The position numbers and the translations under genes are program-made. DNA of 64,000 nucleotides from Bacteroidota bacterium (GTDB lineage: Bacteria > Bacteroidota > Bacteroidia > Bacteroidales > F082): the NCBI GenBank assembly GCA_016715945.1, contig JADJXJ010000001.1:682001-746000 (forward strand), written 5' to 3'. Shown here in pieces: positions 33,956-42,962 of the stretch. A model generated the notes under the pieces. It worked only from the letters and a program-made list of their open reading frames with translations. It did not search any database and had not been told where the DNA came from. How positions within the stretch are numbered: the stretch's first letter is position 1; each line of letters starts with the position of its first letter.

Positions 33956-36859
33956 CTACATCGGAGGCAGGAAAAACATATCGCGCGGAGGGCCTTGAGG
34001 TGCTGCCGGGGCCTGAGTCCGCTGATTCTGTGCGCCAAAGTTGCGGAAATTGTAGGTAAATGAGAGCATAAGAAAGCGGTTGAGTACATTGTACCGCGCG
34101 TTCTCAATATAGGTATCCGTCACATTTTGCGCGACACTGCGGTTCTGGTTCAACAGGTCGTAAACCCCGAGGGTAAGTTCGCCGCGATTGTTCTGAAACA
34201 GCTTGCGTCCGACGTTGATGTTCCAAAGCCAGTAATTCTCGTTGAAGTTGTCGCCCAGCCCCGTGTAATACAGGTTGTTCAGGTCGCTGCGCAGCACCCA
34301 CTTCTTGTGTACGGTCCAGGCCACTCTGGCTTCACCCACATGATAGAAGTATTCGTTATTGGATTGTGGCCTGAGCTTGTTGGCAGCAGTTTGGTAATTG
34401 AGCCGGTATGCCAGGGTAAAATCGAGGTTCTGACTGATGTTGCTGCTTAGGGTTGCGCCGGCTGATGTGGTGTAGGTGTTGGTAATGTTCTGCAACTGAT
34501 TGACCAGGCTGGGGGTGCGCGACCAGGCAAATCCTCCGGTCAGGTTGACGTTGCTCTTGATTTTGCGGAAGGGAAAGCCATAGGTGAGCGAAGACCTCAG
34601 ATTGACCATACCGCTCAGGTTTTCCGGCAGGCTGTATTGTGCGCCGGCGGGCAGGGTATAGCCATTCTCGAGCACGGTATCGCTGCGGGCAATGAGCAGC
34701 GAGTTGCCAATGTAATTGTCGGTCAGATTGAGAAAGACAAAACCCATAAACGACTTGCCTTTGGCAATGCGGGTCAGGTTGTAGCTGCCGGTGAGGAAGT
34801 GGCTGTAGCTCTGTTTGAGTTTTGGATTTCCGCTCGAAAGCAGCAAGGGATTGGTGTTATCAACCACATCCGAAAGTTGCGCAGCCGAAGGGCCGTTGGT
34901 AAATGTGCGGTACATCAGGCGGGCAGTCTCGCTGCGCGAAAAGTTGTAGTTGAATTGAAGCGAAGGCATCAGGTTACCAAAACTGTAGTCGGTTGTTTTC
35001 ACATAGGGCAGGGTTTGCTCGGCCTGCAGCCTTGCTTCCTGCCAGGCCAGCTCGAGCAGGAAGTTAGATTTCTCGGTGCGGTAACGATAGCCGGCGCCGG
35101 CCCGGTGTGTCACATAGCCGCTGTTCAGATCGCTCGAAAGCTCCGGTACCAATTGGTTGTAGGCCCCGGCGATAATATCGAAATCGTTGGTAAGTCGCTC
35201 GCTCTGGTTTTTGGTGTACGAAAAGTTGTAAGAAGCCTGGATCATGCCGTTTTTGCCGGCCGGTTCGGTAAAGGTAAGATTTGCCGAATGGCTTTGGTTC
35301 AGGGTTTGGGTGGTTGATTGTTGACGGGTGGTATCGCTGTGGAGTACAATTCCGCCGGTGTATTCGATGGCATCGAGGGTGTAGAGTAACTCGTTGTTGT
35401 TGAGGTTGTTGTTGATGCGGGTGGAAATCGAGCGGCCTTTTTCGTTGAGTCGCAGGCGGTAGATTAATGTGTTGCCAAAGTTGAAGCCGTCCCATTCGCG
35501 CTTGTTTGAAGTGATGCTCTGGTTGCCTGCCGATTGCATGAGCATGGCCATACTCGCCTGGGTAAAGTTGTCGGAATTGGTTTTTTGGGCGCTGAAGCGG
35601 GGAATCAGCATCAGGGTATTGTTGTCGTCAATTTTGTACTCGAGCCTGGCATTGAAACGATGGTTGTAGTTGTCGCGGTTGCTCTTGCTGGTTTCGTCGT
35701 ACTGCCTGCTCAGGTTTTCGCCTATGAAATATTTCCGCTCAACCACCTGATTGGTGTTGTTGCGCGAAAGGTTGAAGAAATAGCTCATGTTGGCATTTAG
35801 TTTATCAAACCACACATCCGTGTAATTGATGCCGTAGGAGTGGGTGGTGTTGTTGCCATTTTGCTGGCCAACTAGAAAATCGCCCCGGTTGAATCCTCCG
35901 GGGAAGCCTCCGGCACCACCGAACATCATGCGCATGCCACCACCTCCGCCTCCGCTTCGGCCGCCCGAGAAAAAGCCCGACAGGTCTTCGGTGCTGAAGT
36001 TTTGCTGGTTGATGTTGTTGCTCATCCCAAGAATGGAAAACCGCCGCTTTCCGAGGAAAATATTGGTGGTGATGCCTGCCTGAAAGCGTTCATTTTCGCC
36101 AAAGCCAGCGTAAACTTTGCCAAACTGCCCGCTGCGGCGGTCCTGGCGTGTGACAATGTTGATGGTTTTGGTGCGTTGGCCGTCGTCGAAACCTGTCAGC
36201 CGCGACTGGTCGCTCATCTGGTCAAAAATTTCTACCTGGCTGATCATTTCGGCCGGCAGGTTGCGCAGGGCGATGTTGGGGTCGTCGCCAAAAAATTCCT
36301 GACCGTCCACCAGCACACGCCTTACGGTTTCGCCCTGTGCCTGAACACCTTCCGGCGTTATGGTTACTCCGGGCAGCTTGCGTACCAGGTCTTCGGCTGT
36401 GGCATCGGGATTGGTCTTATAGGCCTGGGCATCAAATTGCAAAGTGTCCGATTTGACCCTCACCTGCACTGCTTCACCCGCCACAGTCACTTCGTTTAAC
36501 ATGGCATCCGCCTTCTCGAGTGCTATCGAACCAAGGTTGTTCGATTCCTCGATGATGGTCAGCTGCCGTTCATCGGTTTTATAACCAAGGTAGCTGGTGC
36601 GCAGGGTGTAGCGCCCACGAAGCATATTCACCGAAAACTGGCCGTTATTGTCGGTGGTTGTGCGCACAACCCGGCTGGTATCGCGCATGTGCCTGAAAAT
36701 GAGATGGGCTCCAGGTAAACCTGCGCCATCGGTTTTGTCGGTTACTTTTCCAATAACCTTCACAGGTTGCATCATCCGCTGGGGATCGGGTTGCGCGATT
36801 GTATCAATCGAAAAGAGTAAAAAAACAAAAAAAACTGACAGTAAGGCACGTAGCTTCAT
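33956..36859 (-). CDS. TonB receptor-like outer-membrane beta-barrel protein (OMP_b-brl_3 type)
   Basis: The start at 36859 (MKLRALLSVFFVFLLF) provides a signal peptide and 967 residues. A carboxypeptidase-regulatory-like domain comes first (VIGKVTDKTDGAGLPGAHLIF), followed by a linking plug-like segment (SDTLQFDAQAYKTNPDATAEDLVRKLPGV with VLVDGQEFFGDDP) and a large barrel. That order is typical of the family often labelled outer membrane beta-barrel family protein. A Gly/Met/Phe-rich insert (SGGRSGGGGGGMRMMFGGAGG) sits in an early barrel loop. The C terminus is Pro-rich (RTQAPAAPQGPPRD) and lacks a terminal aromatic. Substrate is unknown and no lipoprotein partner is adjacent. Longer in-frame starts exist but precede the signal peptide. 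Confidence 0.85.
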   Translation of the reverse strand: MKLRALLSVFFVFLLFSIDTIAQPDPQRMMQPVKVIGKVTDKTDGAGLPGAHLIFRHMRDTSRVVRTTTDNNGQFSVNMLRGRYTLRTSYLGYKTDERQLTIIEESNNLGSIALEKADAMLNEVTVAGEAVQVRVKSDTLQFDAQAYKTNPDATAEDLVRKLPGVTITPEGVQAQGETVRRVLVDGQEFFGDDPNIALRNLPAEMISQVEIFDQMSDQSRLTGFDDGQRTKTINIVTRQDRRSGQFGKVYAGFGENERFQAGITTNIFLGKRRFSILGMSNNINQQNFSTEDLSGFFSGGRSGGGGGGMRMMFGGAGGFPGGFNRGDFLVGQQNGNNTTHSYGINYTDVWFDKLNANMSYFFNLSRNNTNQVVERKYFIGENLSRQYDETSKSNRDNYNHRFNARLEYKIDDNNTLMLIPRFSAQKTNSDNFTQASMAMLMQSAGNQSITSNKREWDGFNFGNTLIYRLRLNEKGRSISTRINNNLNNNELLYTLDAIEYTGGIVLHSDTTRQQSTTQTLNQSHSANLTFTEPAGKNGMIQASYNFSYTKNQSERLTNDFDIIAGAYNQLVPELSSDLNSGYVTHRAGAGYRYRTEKSNFLLELAWQEARLQAEQTLPYVKTTDYSFGNLMPSLQFNYNFSRSETARLMYRTFTNGPSAAQLSDVVDNTNPLLLSSGNPKLKQSYSHFLTGSYNLTRIAKGKSFMGFVFLNLTDNYIGNSLLIARSDTVLENGYTLPAGAQYSLPENLSGMVNLRSSLTYGFPFRKIKSNVNLTGGFAWSRTPSLVNQLQNITNTYTTSAGATLSSNISQNLDFTLAYRLNYQTAANKLRPQSNNEYFYHVGEARVAWTVHKKWVLRSDLNNLYYTGLGDNFNENYWLWNINVGRKLFQNNRGELTLGVYDLLNQNRSVAQNVTDTYIENARYNVLNRFLMLSFTYNFRNFGAQNQRTQAPAAPQGPPRDMFFLPPM

Positions 36860-37057
36860 TTGGTGCTGAATTTTGGTATTAAACAAAAAACCAGGGGATC
36901 GTATTCCTGTTTCTATTGCTGCGTAAAGGTTTTTTGATGGGGGGCTGGTATAAAAAATTCGACCATTTGTCACACAACTGGCTAAAAATCAGCATTATGT
37001 TAATTTATTGTAACCCGCATCCGGTGAAATGCATTATGCCTAATTTTGCACCGGTCT

Positions 37058-38413
37058 ATGAAGTTTTCCAGAAAGCATTTAGTTCACCTGCTGCTTGCCG
37101 TTTTGATCATCATTGCAGGTTATTTTTTAACACTTACAGCCTTCCCGAAAAACGCCGGAAGGTATCCATTTTTCGTTTTCCTCCTGCTCATCGACGTGTA
37201 TGTCTGGGGGATGTTCAGGCGCAAGCTGTTTACCTACAATAAGTTGCTTAAAACATTGCTTATTTTGGTTTACTGGTTTCCGCTTGCTGCCCTGGCCGTT
37301 TCAACCATCATTACACTCAGTTTGGGGCAATACGACTGGCTGCCATGGGTGCGCAACCTCGTATTTGGAAGCATCTTCACATTTTATGTGGCCAAGTTTT
37401 TCATGGCGGTCATCATTTTCTTTGCCGATATTCTTAAGTGGATCAAGGGTTTGTGGGCATGGTTCAGTTTTTCGAGAAACAAAACGCCAGGCGAAGGCGA
37501 AACCAAATACAAGCGCTCTGAATTTCTGCAACAGATGGCGCTGGTCACAGGAGGACTTGTGGTCACAACCATGTTTACCGGTATGTTTCGCTGGGTGCAT
37601 CGTTTCGATCTTAAGCGTTTGACCATCAGGCTTAAAGGCTTGCCTGAGGAATTTTCCGGGTTCAGGCTGATTCAGATTTCCGACCTCCACCTTGGCTCCT
37701 GGTCGTCGGTGGATGCCCTGGAGGAAGCCGTGGACGACATACTTTCGGCCAGGCCAGATGCCATTGTGTTTACGGGCGATCTGGTCAATTATACCAGCAG
37801 CGAGGCCGACCGTTTTGTTGACGTGCTCAGTCGCCTCAAAGCGCCGCATGGCGTTTATGCAGTGTTGGGCAACCACGACTATGGCGACTATGTGAGCTGG
37901 CCCGATGCTGAGGCCAAGGCGAAAAACATGCAGCATTTGCTCGACATCTATCGCAAGGCGGGTTGGAATCTGCTTCGCAACGAAGCAGCCATTCTGACCA
38001 GAGGCGAGGCCCGGATGGCCATTGTGGGTGTTGAAAACTGGAGTGCCAATGCGCGATTTCCCCGCAAGGGCGAGCTCGATGCTGCATTGCGCGAAACCGA
38101 AACCATAGAAACGAAAATCCTGCTCAGCCACGACCCAAGCCATTGGAGTGCCCAGGTAACAAACCATCCCTCGAAAATTGGACTCACCTTGTCGGGTCAT
38201 ACGCATGGGTTTCAGTTTGGTATCGAGTTACCAGGTTTCAAGTGGAGCCCGGCCCAATACGTTTACAAACACTGGGCAGGACTCTATGAGTCTGAACAAG
38301 GTCATTTTTTATACATAAACCGTGGTCTGGGCAGCATCGGCTACCCCGGTCGCATCGGCATTCTGCCGGAAATCACATTAATTGAGCTTTATCCCTCAAA
38401 CGAACTCACATGA
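37058..38413 (+). CDS. Membrane-anchored metallophosphoesterase
   Basis: The ATG at 37058 gives 451 residues. The N-terminal 150 contain four hydrophobic segments, and the C-terminal 270 form a calcineurin-like phosphoesterase. All metal-ligand motifs are present: ISDLHLGSW, FTGDLVNY, LGNHDYGD, LLSHDPSHW and SGHTHGFQFG. This architecture is like the YkuE/Lpx-type group that acts at the membrane; the exact substrate is unknown. The stop overlaps the alkaline phosphatase start in ATGA. A TAATTTTG element at 37041-37048 lies only 10 bases before the start codon, implying a very short leader. Confidence 0.9.
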   Translation: MKFSRKHLVHLLLAVLIIIAGYFLTLTAFPKNAGRYPFFVFLLLIDVYVWGMFRRKLFTYNKLLKTLLILVYWFPLAALAVSTIITLSLGQYDWLPWVRNLVFGSIFTFYVAKFFMAVIIFFADILKWIKGLWAWFSFSRNKTPGEGETKYKRSEFLQQMALVTGGLVVTTMFTGMFRWVHRFDLKRLTIRLKGLPEEFSGFRLIQISDLHLGSWSSVDALEEAVDDILSARPDAIVFTGDLVNYTSSEADRFVDVLSRLKAPHGVYAVLGNHDYGDYVSWPDAEAKAKNMQHLLDIYRKAGWNLLRNEAAILTRGEARMAIVGVENWSANARFPRKGELDAALRETETIETKILLSHDPSHWSAQVTNHPSKIGLTLSGHTHGFQFGIELPGFKWSPAQYVYKHWAGLYESEQGHFLYINRGLGSIGYPGRIGILPEITLIELYPSNELT

Positions 38414-39537
38414 AAGCAAAAGTTTTATTCATTGTCCTGGCCATTTTGGCTGTTGGTATCGAGGGCAGGCTGTTTGCCCAAAAGAAAAAATCCAAAGCTG
38501 AAACTGTGCAGCCGACAACAAAGGCTGATGCAGAAGTAAAAAATGTCATTTTCCTGATAGGCGACGGCATGGGGCTTGCGCAAAGCCATGCACTGATGCT
38601 GGCTACCAACAAAATGCCATACATGTTCAAAGCTCCGGTGGTCGGTTTGATCAGCACAAACTCCTACACACACAAGATTACCGATTCCGGTGCGGGTGGC
38701 ACTGCCCTTGCCACCGGTTACAAAACACGCAATGGGATGATTGGTATGCGTCCCGACAGCACGGCAGCGCCCAGTCTGGTGGACATCTTTGCCTCAGCCG
38801 GAAGACGCACAGGCGTTGCGGTCACCTGCGACCTGACCCACGCCACACCTGCTGATTTTGTGGCAAAAAATATTTCGCGTAAAAACGAACAGGAAATTGC
38901 TGCAGATTTTATCAAATCGCCCATAGATGTGGCAATTGGTGGCGGATTGCACAATTTCACAAAACGAAAAGATGGCCGCAACCTTGTGGCCGAGATGACA
39001 GACAAGGGCTTTGCCTTCTTCGGTCAAATGCCCAGAAGTGGCAAGGGCTTCAGCAAACTGCTCGTGCTTACCGATACTGCACATCCTGCCCCGGCTGCAA
39101 GTCGTACCAATTATACTTTGGCCGAAGCCACCCGCGTGGCTATCGAAGCATTGTCAACCAACAACGACAAAGGCTTCTTCCTCATGGTCGAAGGCTCGCA
39201 AATCGACTGGGCTGGTCATGCCAACGATTCTGCATACCTTATCACGGAAATGATCGACTTTGACAAGGCAGTAGGGGTGGCCGTCGAATTTGCAGAAAAG
39301 AATCCGGGCACCCTGGTCGTAGTTACAGCAGACCACGAAACTGGTGGCCTGACTTTCATCCATGGCGACAACAAAAAGAACCCCGGCGTCAAATTTCATT
39401 TCTCAACCAACGACCACTCGGGTGTCCTCGTTCCGGTGTATGCGTTTGGCGCTGGCGCCCATCATTTCAGCGGAGTATACGACAATACCGATGTTTTCAG
39501 AAAAATACTCAAAGCTTCAGGTCTTGAACCAAAGTAG
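38410..39537 (+). CDS. Alkaline phosphatase
   Basis: The 375-residue protein has an N-terminal signal (VLFIVLAILAVGIEGRLFAQ) and the alkaline phosphatase fold. VIFLIGDGMGLAQ carries the first metal-ligand Asp, DSGAGGTALATGY holds the nucleophile Ser, and VEGSQIDWAGHAND, VTADHETGG and NDHSGVLVPVYAFG hold further metal ligands. It should release phosphate from many monoesters in the periplasm. It is coupled by overlap to the metallophosphoesterase gene and followed after 11 bases by a glycerophosphodiesterase gene. Confidence 0.95.
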   Translation: MKAKVLFIVLAILAVGIEGRLFAQKKKSKAETVQPTTKADAEVKNVIFLIGDGMGLAQSHALMLATNKMPYMFKAPVVGLISTNSYTHKITDSGAGGTALATGYKTRNGMIGMRPDSTAAPSLVDIFASAGRRTGVAVTCDLTHATPADFVAKNISRKNEQEIAADFIKSPIDVAIGGGLHNFTKRKDGRNLVAEMTDKGFAFFGQMPRSGKGFSKLLVLTDTAHPAPAASRTNYTLAEATRVAIEALSTNNDKGFFLMVEGSQIDWAGHANDSAYLITEMIDFDKAVGVAVEFAEKNPGTLVVVTADHETGGLTFIHGDNKKNPGVKFHFSTNDHSGVLVPVYAFGAGAHHFSGVYDNTDVFRKILKASGLEPK

Positions 39538-39548
39538 AAGCTTGCGTT

Positions 39549-40406
39549 ATGGGTAGATTGCTTCGTAAACCACTTGTTTACAAGTTCTTACTATTATTAA
39601 CCCTGTTTATGGCCACGGGACCGATGCAAGCACAAAAACCTGAGCGGCCTCTGGTGATTGCACACCGTGGCGCATCGGGTTCGGCCCCCGAAAATACCCT
39701 CGCGGCCGTTTCCAAAGCCATGGAAATAGGCGCCGACCTCATTGAGATCGATGTGCACCTCACGCGCGACAGGCAACTGGTTGTGATTCACGATTATACC
39801 GTTGACAGAACAACCAACGGAACAGGAAAGATAAAAGACCTCGACTTCAATACAATACGTGAACTGGATGCCGGGAGCTGGTTTTCAAAAGAGTTTGCCG
39901 GTGAAATGGTGCCCACCCTGGACGAGGTGCTCAGGCTCATCGGTGGAAAACATAAGCTGCTGATTGAAATCAAACCTACCTGGACCGGCGACCATGAAAC
40001 CGAAAAACAGGTTTTAGGATACATACGTGCCCATGCCGCCGAAAGCTGGTGTGTTGTGCAAAGCTTTGATCCACAGGTTATCCGGAATCTCAGGCAGCTC
40101 GATCCGAAAATTGAACTCCACCAGCTTGTTGTGGGTAACCTGCCTTTGCTGCCGCTGCACTTTCATAAATCGCTGGCAGGAGGCTCCTACCTTCGCCATC
40201 GTGATGTGGCAGCTGTCAATCCCAACTACAGGTTTGTGGGTGCCGGAAAAATCAAACGCCTGCATAAAAGGGGACAAAAGGTGTTTGTGTGGACGGTGGA
40301 TGAACCGCACAAGATGGAAGCCCTGATCGATGCCGGTGCCGACGGAATCATTACCAATCATCCGGAAAGGTTGATTAATATACTGAAAAACAAAGGTTTA
40401 ATGTAG
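39549..40406 (+). CDS. Secreted glycerophosphodiester phosphodiesterase
   Basis: The 285-residue protein has a signal peptide ending near GPMQAQ. The GDPD domain begins with VIAHRGASGSAPENTLAA (catalytic His and Arg), then LIEIDVHLTRDRQLVVIHD (metal-binding Glu/Asp and second catalytic His). Later segments LLIEIKPTW, VVQSFDPQV and VFVWTVDEPHKM are conserved in the family. It hydrolyses lipid-derived glycerophosphodiesters to glycerol 3-phosphate. With the upstream phosphatase it could yield glycerol and phosphate. No pho box or PhoB gene is seen. Confidence 0.94.
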   Translation: MGRLLRKPLVYKFLLLLTLFMATGPMQAQKPERPLVIAHRGASGSAPENTLAAVSKAMEIGADLIEIDVHLTRDRQLVVIHDYTVDRTTNGTGKIKDLDFNTIRELDAGSWFSKEFAGEMVPTLDEVLRLIGGKHKLLIEIKPTWTGDHETEKQVLGYIRAHAAESWCVVQSFDPQVIRNLRQLDPKIELHQLVVGNLPLLPLHFHKSLAGGSYLRHRDVAAVNPNYRFVGAGKIKRLHKRGQKVFVWTVDEPHKMEALIDAGADGIITNHPERLINILKNKGLM

Positions 40407-40487
40407 AACCTTTGGCCCCGGTGATGCCAATTTAGAATCATTCAATCTGTTTTTTGGGCTAATTTTGCCGGCAAACCAGCGACAGAT

Positions 40488-41690
40488 ATGAACCAGAGGA
40501 TTCTTGAACTCACCTCCGATGTACGATGGATAGGTGTGCTCGACAAAGACCTTGTCACCTTTGATGTGGTGATGGAAACCAAGTATGGCACCACCTACAA
40601 CAGCTATTTTATCAATGCAGAAAAGAAAGCCGTGGTTGAAACGGTAAAGGAGCGTTTCTGGCCCGAGTATGAAGCCAAGCTCAGGTCGCTGATGAATCCT
40701 GCTGAACTTGAATACATTATCCTCAATCATACCGAGCCTGACCATTCCGGATGTGTGCAACATTTGCTCGAGATTGCTCCACAGGCCACAGTGGTAGGTA
40801 GCGGCAATGCAATCCGTTATCTCAATGATCTGGTTTCCATTCCTTTCAAAAGTATTCAGGTCAAAGATCAGGATACGCTAAGTCTGGGCAACAAGACCCT
40901 CCGCTTTATCTCGGCACCTAATCTTCATTGGCCCGACAGCATGTACACCTGGCTTGAAGAAGATCGCATTCTCTTTACCTGCGACTCTTTTGGCGCACAT
41001 TATGCTGATGATCGGATGTTCGACGACCTGGTTGGCAACTGGGATGATGCATTCAAGTATTACTTCGATGTGATTCTCAAGCCTTTCAGCAGGTTTATGA
41101 TCAAGTCAATCGAGCGCATACGTCCGCTCGACATACGGATGATAGCCACCGGACATGGCCCCATACTGCGCACCCATTGGAAGCGCTATGTGGACCTCTC
41201 GGAGCAGTATGCGCGCGAATACCTCGCCCTGCCACAGCCGCACCGGGTGTACATTCCATATGTTTCGGCATACCACAAAACCGGAGCCCTGGCCGAAGCC
41301 ATTGCTCGTGGCATCGAGAAGTCGGGCATTGTAAAAGCTTTTGCTCAGGATATCGAACATACCTCGATAGGCGACCTGGAAATGCAGCTCACCATGTCGT
41401 CGGGCTTGATCGTAGGAAGTCCGACCATCAATCAGAACATCCTTCTGCCCATTTACAAGCTCTTTGCGGTGATCAATCCCTTGCGCGACAAAGGCAAGCT
41501 TGCCGGAGGTTTTGGCTCTTATGGCTGGAGTGGCGAGGCCATGAAAATCATTCGTGCCAACCTCGAAAGCCTCAAACTCAAATACACCGACACCGATGTG
41601 TTTGTGAAATTTTCGCCCGCCGAAGAGGACCTTGCACGCGCTGAGGCTTACGGGCAAAAATTTGCCGAACAGCTGCTTCAGCAGGCCTGA
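40488..41690 (+). CDS. FprA family A-type flavoprotein (diiron flavodoxin)
   Basis: The 400-residue soluble protein has a metallo-beta-lactamase-like diiron domain followed by a flavodoxin domain. Diiron ligands are visible in LNHTEPDHSG (H-x-E-x-D-H) and further downstream in SAPNLHWPDSM, FTCDSFGAHY and ATGHGPI. The FMN-binding part contains SAYHKTGALAE and SPTINQNILLPIYKL. Members reduce nitric oxide or oxygen with electrons from rubredoxin, protecting anaerobes; the substrate preference cannot be decided here. No rubredoxin gene is adjacent. It has a TAATTTTG element at 40460-40467. Confidence 0.93.
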   Translation: MNQRILELTSDVRWIGVLDKDLVTFDVVMETKYGTTYNSYFINAEKKAVVETVKERFWPEYEAKLRSLMNPAELEYIILNHTEPDHSGCVQHLLEIAPQATVVGSGNAIRYLNDLVSIPFKSIQVKDQDTLSLGNKTLRFISAPNLHWPDSMYTWLEEDRILFTCDSFGAHYADDRMFDDLVGNWDDAFKYYFDVILKPFSRFMIKSIERIRPLDIRMIATGHGPILRTHWKRYVDLSEQYAREYLALPQPHRVYIPYVSAYHKTGALAEAIARGIEKSGIVKAFAQDIEHTSIGDLEMQLTMSSGLIVGSPTINQNILLPIYKLFAVINPLRDKGKLAGGFGSYGWSGEAMKIIRANLESLKLKYTDTDVFVKFSPAEEDLARAEAYGQKFAEQLLQQA

Positions 41691-41763
41691 AGTTTTTGTT
41701 AATCTGCCCTGATGTGCCTTGCATTGGAAGCCATTGATTAACTTTGCCGTCAACCGGTTTCCT

Positions 41764-42606
41764 ATGCGAAAAAGTAATTTTTCGGTTCACCTGCTCCTGT
41801 TGGTTCTTGTTGCAGCCTTATCGTCATGCTCCCCGGAGCGCAACCTGGCACGCAAATATGCGACACAGGCAAAAGACAAACCGGTGTTTGTGCTGCTGCC
41901 TACCGAGGTTTGGCTGGTTAACCAGAAATCTGATTATCCGGATGGCAGTTTCACTTTCGATCAGGCACGCATCGACCCGCAACTGCTTGAAAACACATTG
42001 ATTCTGCCAAAACTAAGCCGACAGGGTGTGCTCCGCTTGTTTGGCGAAAATTTTATCAACGAATTGCGCAAATATGGCCTGAAAGTCTTTACCGAAGACC
42101 AGACCGAAGCCTTCATGGCTACCGACACCACAGCTTATATCCTCAATCTGGCACAGATTGAGTTGCAGGAATACTATAGCCCGGTGGAAGACGAGGTGCT
42201 TGTGGGTGAAACCGTTTATACCTACGATTTCACCATCAATGGGTTCAATCTTGGCCTCTGGCTCGAGCTGAACAAATTCAACGACACTAACTTGCAAAAA
42301 CCCAGGGTGCTTTTTGCCACACACGACCTGCTCGACCGCTATGACGGGTACTTCACCATGAAGTTTATGACAGGAAAAGTAGATTACAAGCTAAAGGTAG
42401 ATACGCTGAGTCTTGAGCGTGTGAACAATTTCATTGCATATCTTGGCAGGCTCTATGCTGCCTATACCTTTGATTATATGATGAATGCGCATGTAGAGCG
42501 CAAACTTGGTCCGGCTGTGGTGCCTCGCAGATATTTCCGTTGGGATCCGTACAACAAAACCCTTAAGGCGACCACCACCGACAGATTCATTCCATTGGAA
42601 GAATAA
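41764..42606 (+). CDS. Lipoprotein of unknown function
   Basis: The ATG at 41764 opens a signal peptide with lipobox LSSC (Cys at about residue 22) and a 280-residue protein. The mature part contains FVLLPTEVWLVNQKSDYPDG, a segment with YILNLAQIELQEYYS, and a Tyr/Phe-rich end (LYAAYTFDYMMNAH). It is likely periplasmic or on the inner leaflet of the outer membrane. No domain could be named. It follows the FprA gene by 73 bases and ends at a terminator. Confidence 0.7.
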   Translation: MRKSNFSVHLLLLVLVAALSSCSPERNLARKYATQAKDKPVFVLLPTEVWLVNQKSDYPDGSFTFDQARIDPQLLENTLILPKLSRQGVLRLFGENFINELRKYGLKVFTEDQTEAFMATDTTAYILNLAQIELQEYYSPVEDEVLVGETVYTYDFTINGFNLGLWLELNKFNDTNLQKPRVLFATHDLLDRYDGYFTMKFMTGKVDYKLKVDTLSLERVNNFIAYLGRLYAAYTFDYMMNAHVERKLGPAVVPRRYFRWDPYNKTLKATTTDRFIPLEE

Positions 42607-42608
42607 AA

Positions 42609-42636
42609 AAAAGCCCGGAGCACAGCTCCGGACTTT
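42609..42636. terminator. Terminator between the lipoprotein gene and the efflux operon
   Basis: AAGcCCGGAG/CTCCGGaCTT forms a stem with one mismatch and a CACAG loop. On the minus strand it is followed by eight T residues, ideal for ending the efflux operon; on the plus strand the tail is weak. Confidence 0.85.
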
Positions 42637-42657
42637 CTGGTTATGTTGCTTCGAAAT

Positions 42658-42951
42658 CTAAACAGTTTTTAGCACATCCCACACAAAGGCCCGGATGCCC
42701 ACCTCCTGATTGATGGCATCAATGCGTTTTACCTTTTCGAGTAAAGAATCCACCTTGTCGTCATCCACAAATGTGATGACCGCCGAGTTGATTTCGGGCC
42801 AGGTATGGGTGCCCATGCGGGGTTCGCCGGTGTGTGTGCCGCGTCCTTTCACGTTTTCAAACCAGCTGTAGCCACGTATGCCAAGTTGGTCGAGCACGTA
42901 ATCCACACGCTCGGTGTGGGCGATATTGAAGATAATCATGACTGCTTTCAT
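42658..42951 (-). CDS. PII-like (nitrogen-regulatory-type) protein at the end of the efflux operon
   Basis: The 97-residue protein has the ferredoxin-like length and pattern of PII-like proteins: an N-terminal strand (KAVMIIFNIAHTERV), helix (DYVLDQLGI), a loop region with RGYSWFENVKGRGTHTGEP in the T-loop position, and a second strand-helix (SAVITFVDDDKVDSLLEKV) ending in a third strand (RAFVWDVLK). The Tyr of the classical uridylylation site is absent, so it is not GlnB or GlnK. It starts 11 bases after the RND pump and is followed by the operon terminator. PII-like genes linked to RND efflux systems are known as a group. The ligand and partner are unknown; regulation of the pump is a plausible role. 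Confidence 0.78.
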   Translation of the reverse strand: MKAVMIIFNIAHTERVDYVLDQLGIRGYSWFENVKGRGTHTGEPRMGTHTWPEINSAVITFVDDDKVDSLLEKVKRIDAINQEVGIRAFVWDVLKTV

Positions 42952-42962
42952 AGGTTTTCAGA

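Noticed and set aside
37301..38206. 301-codon minus-strand frame opposite the metallophosphoesterase
   Set aside because: Shadow frame; the plus-strand protein carries all metallophosphoesterase motifs.
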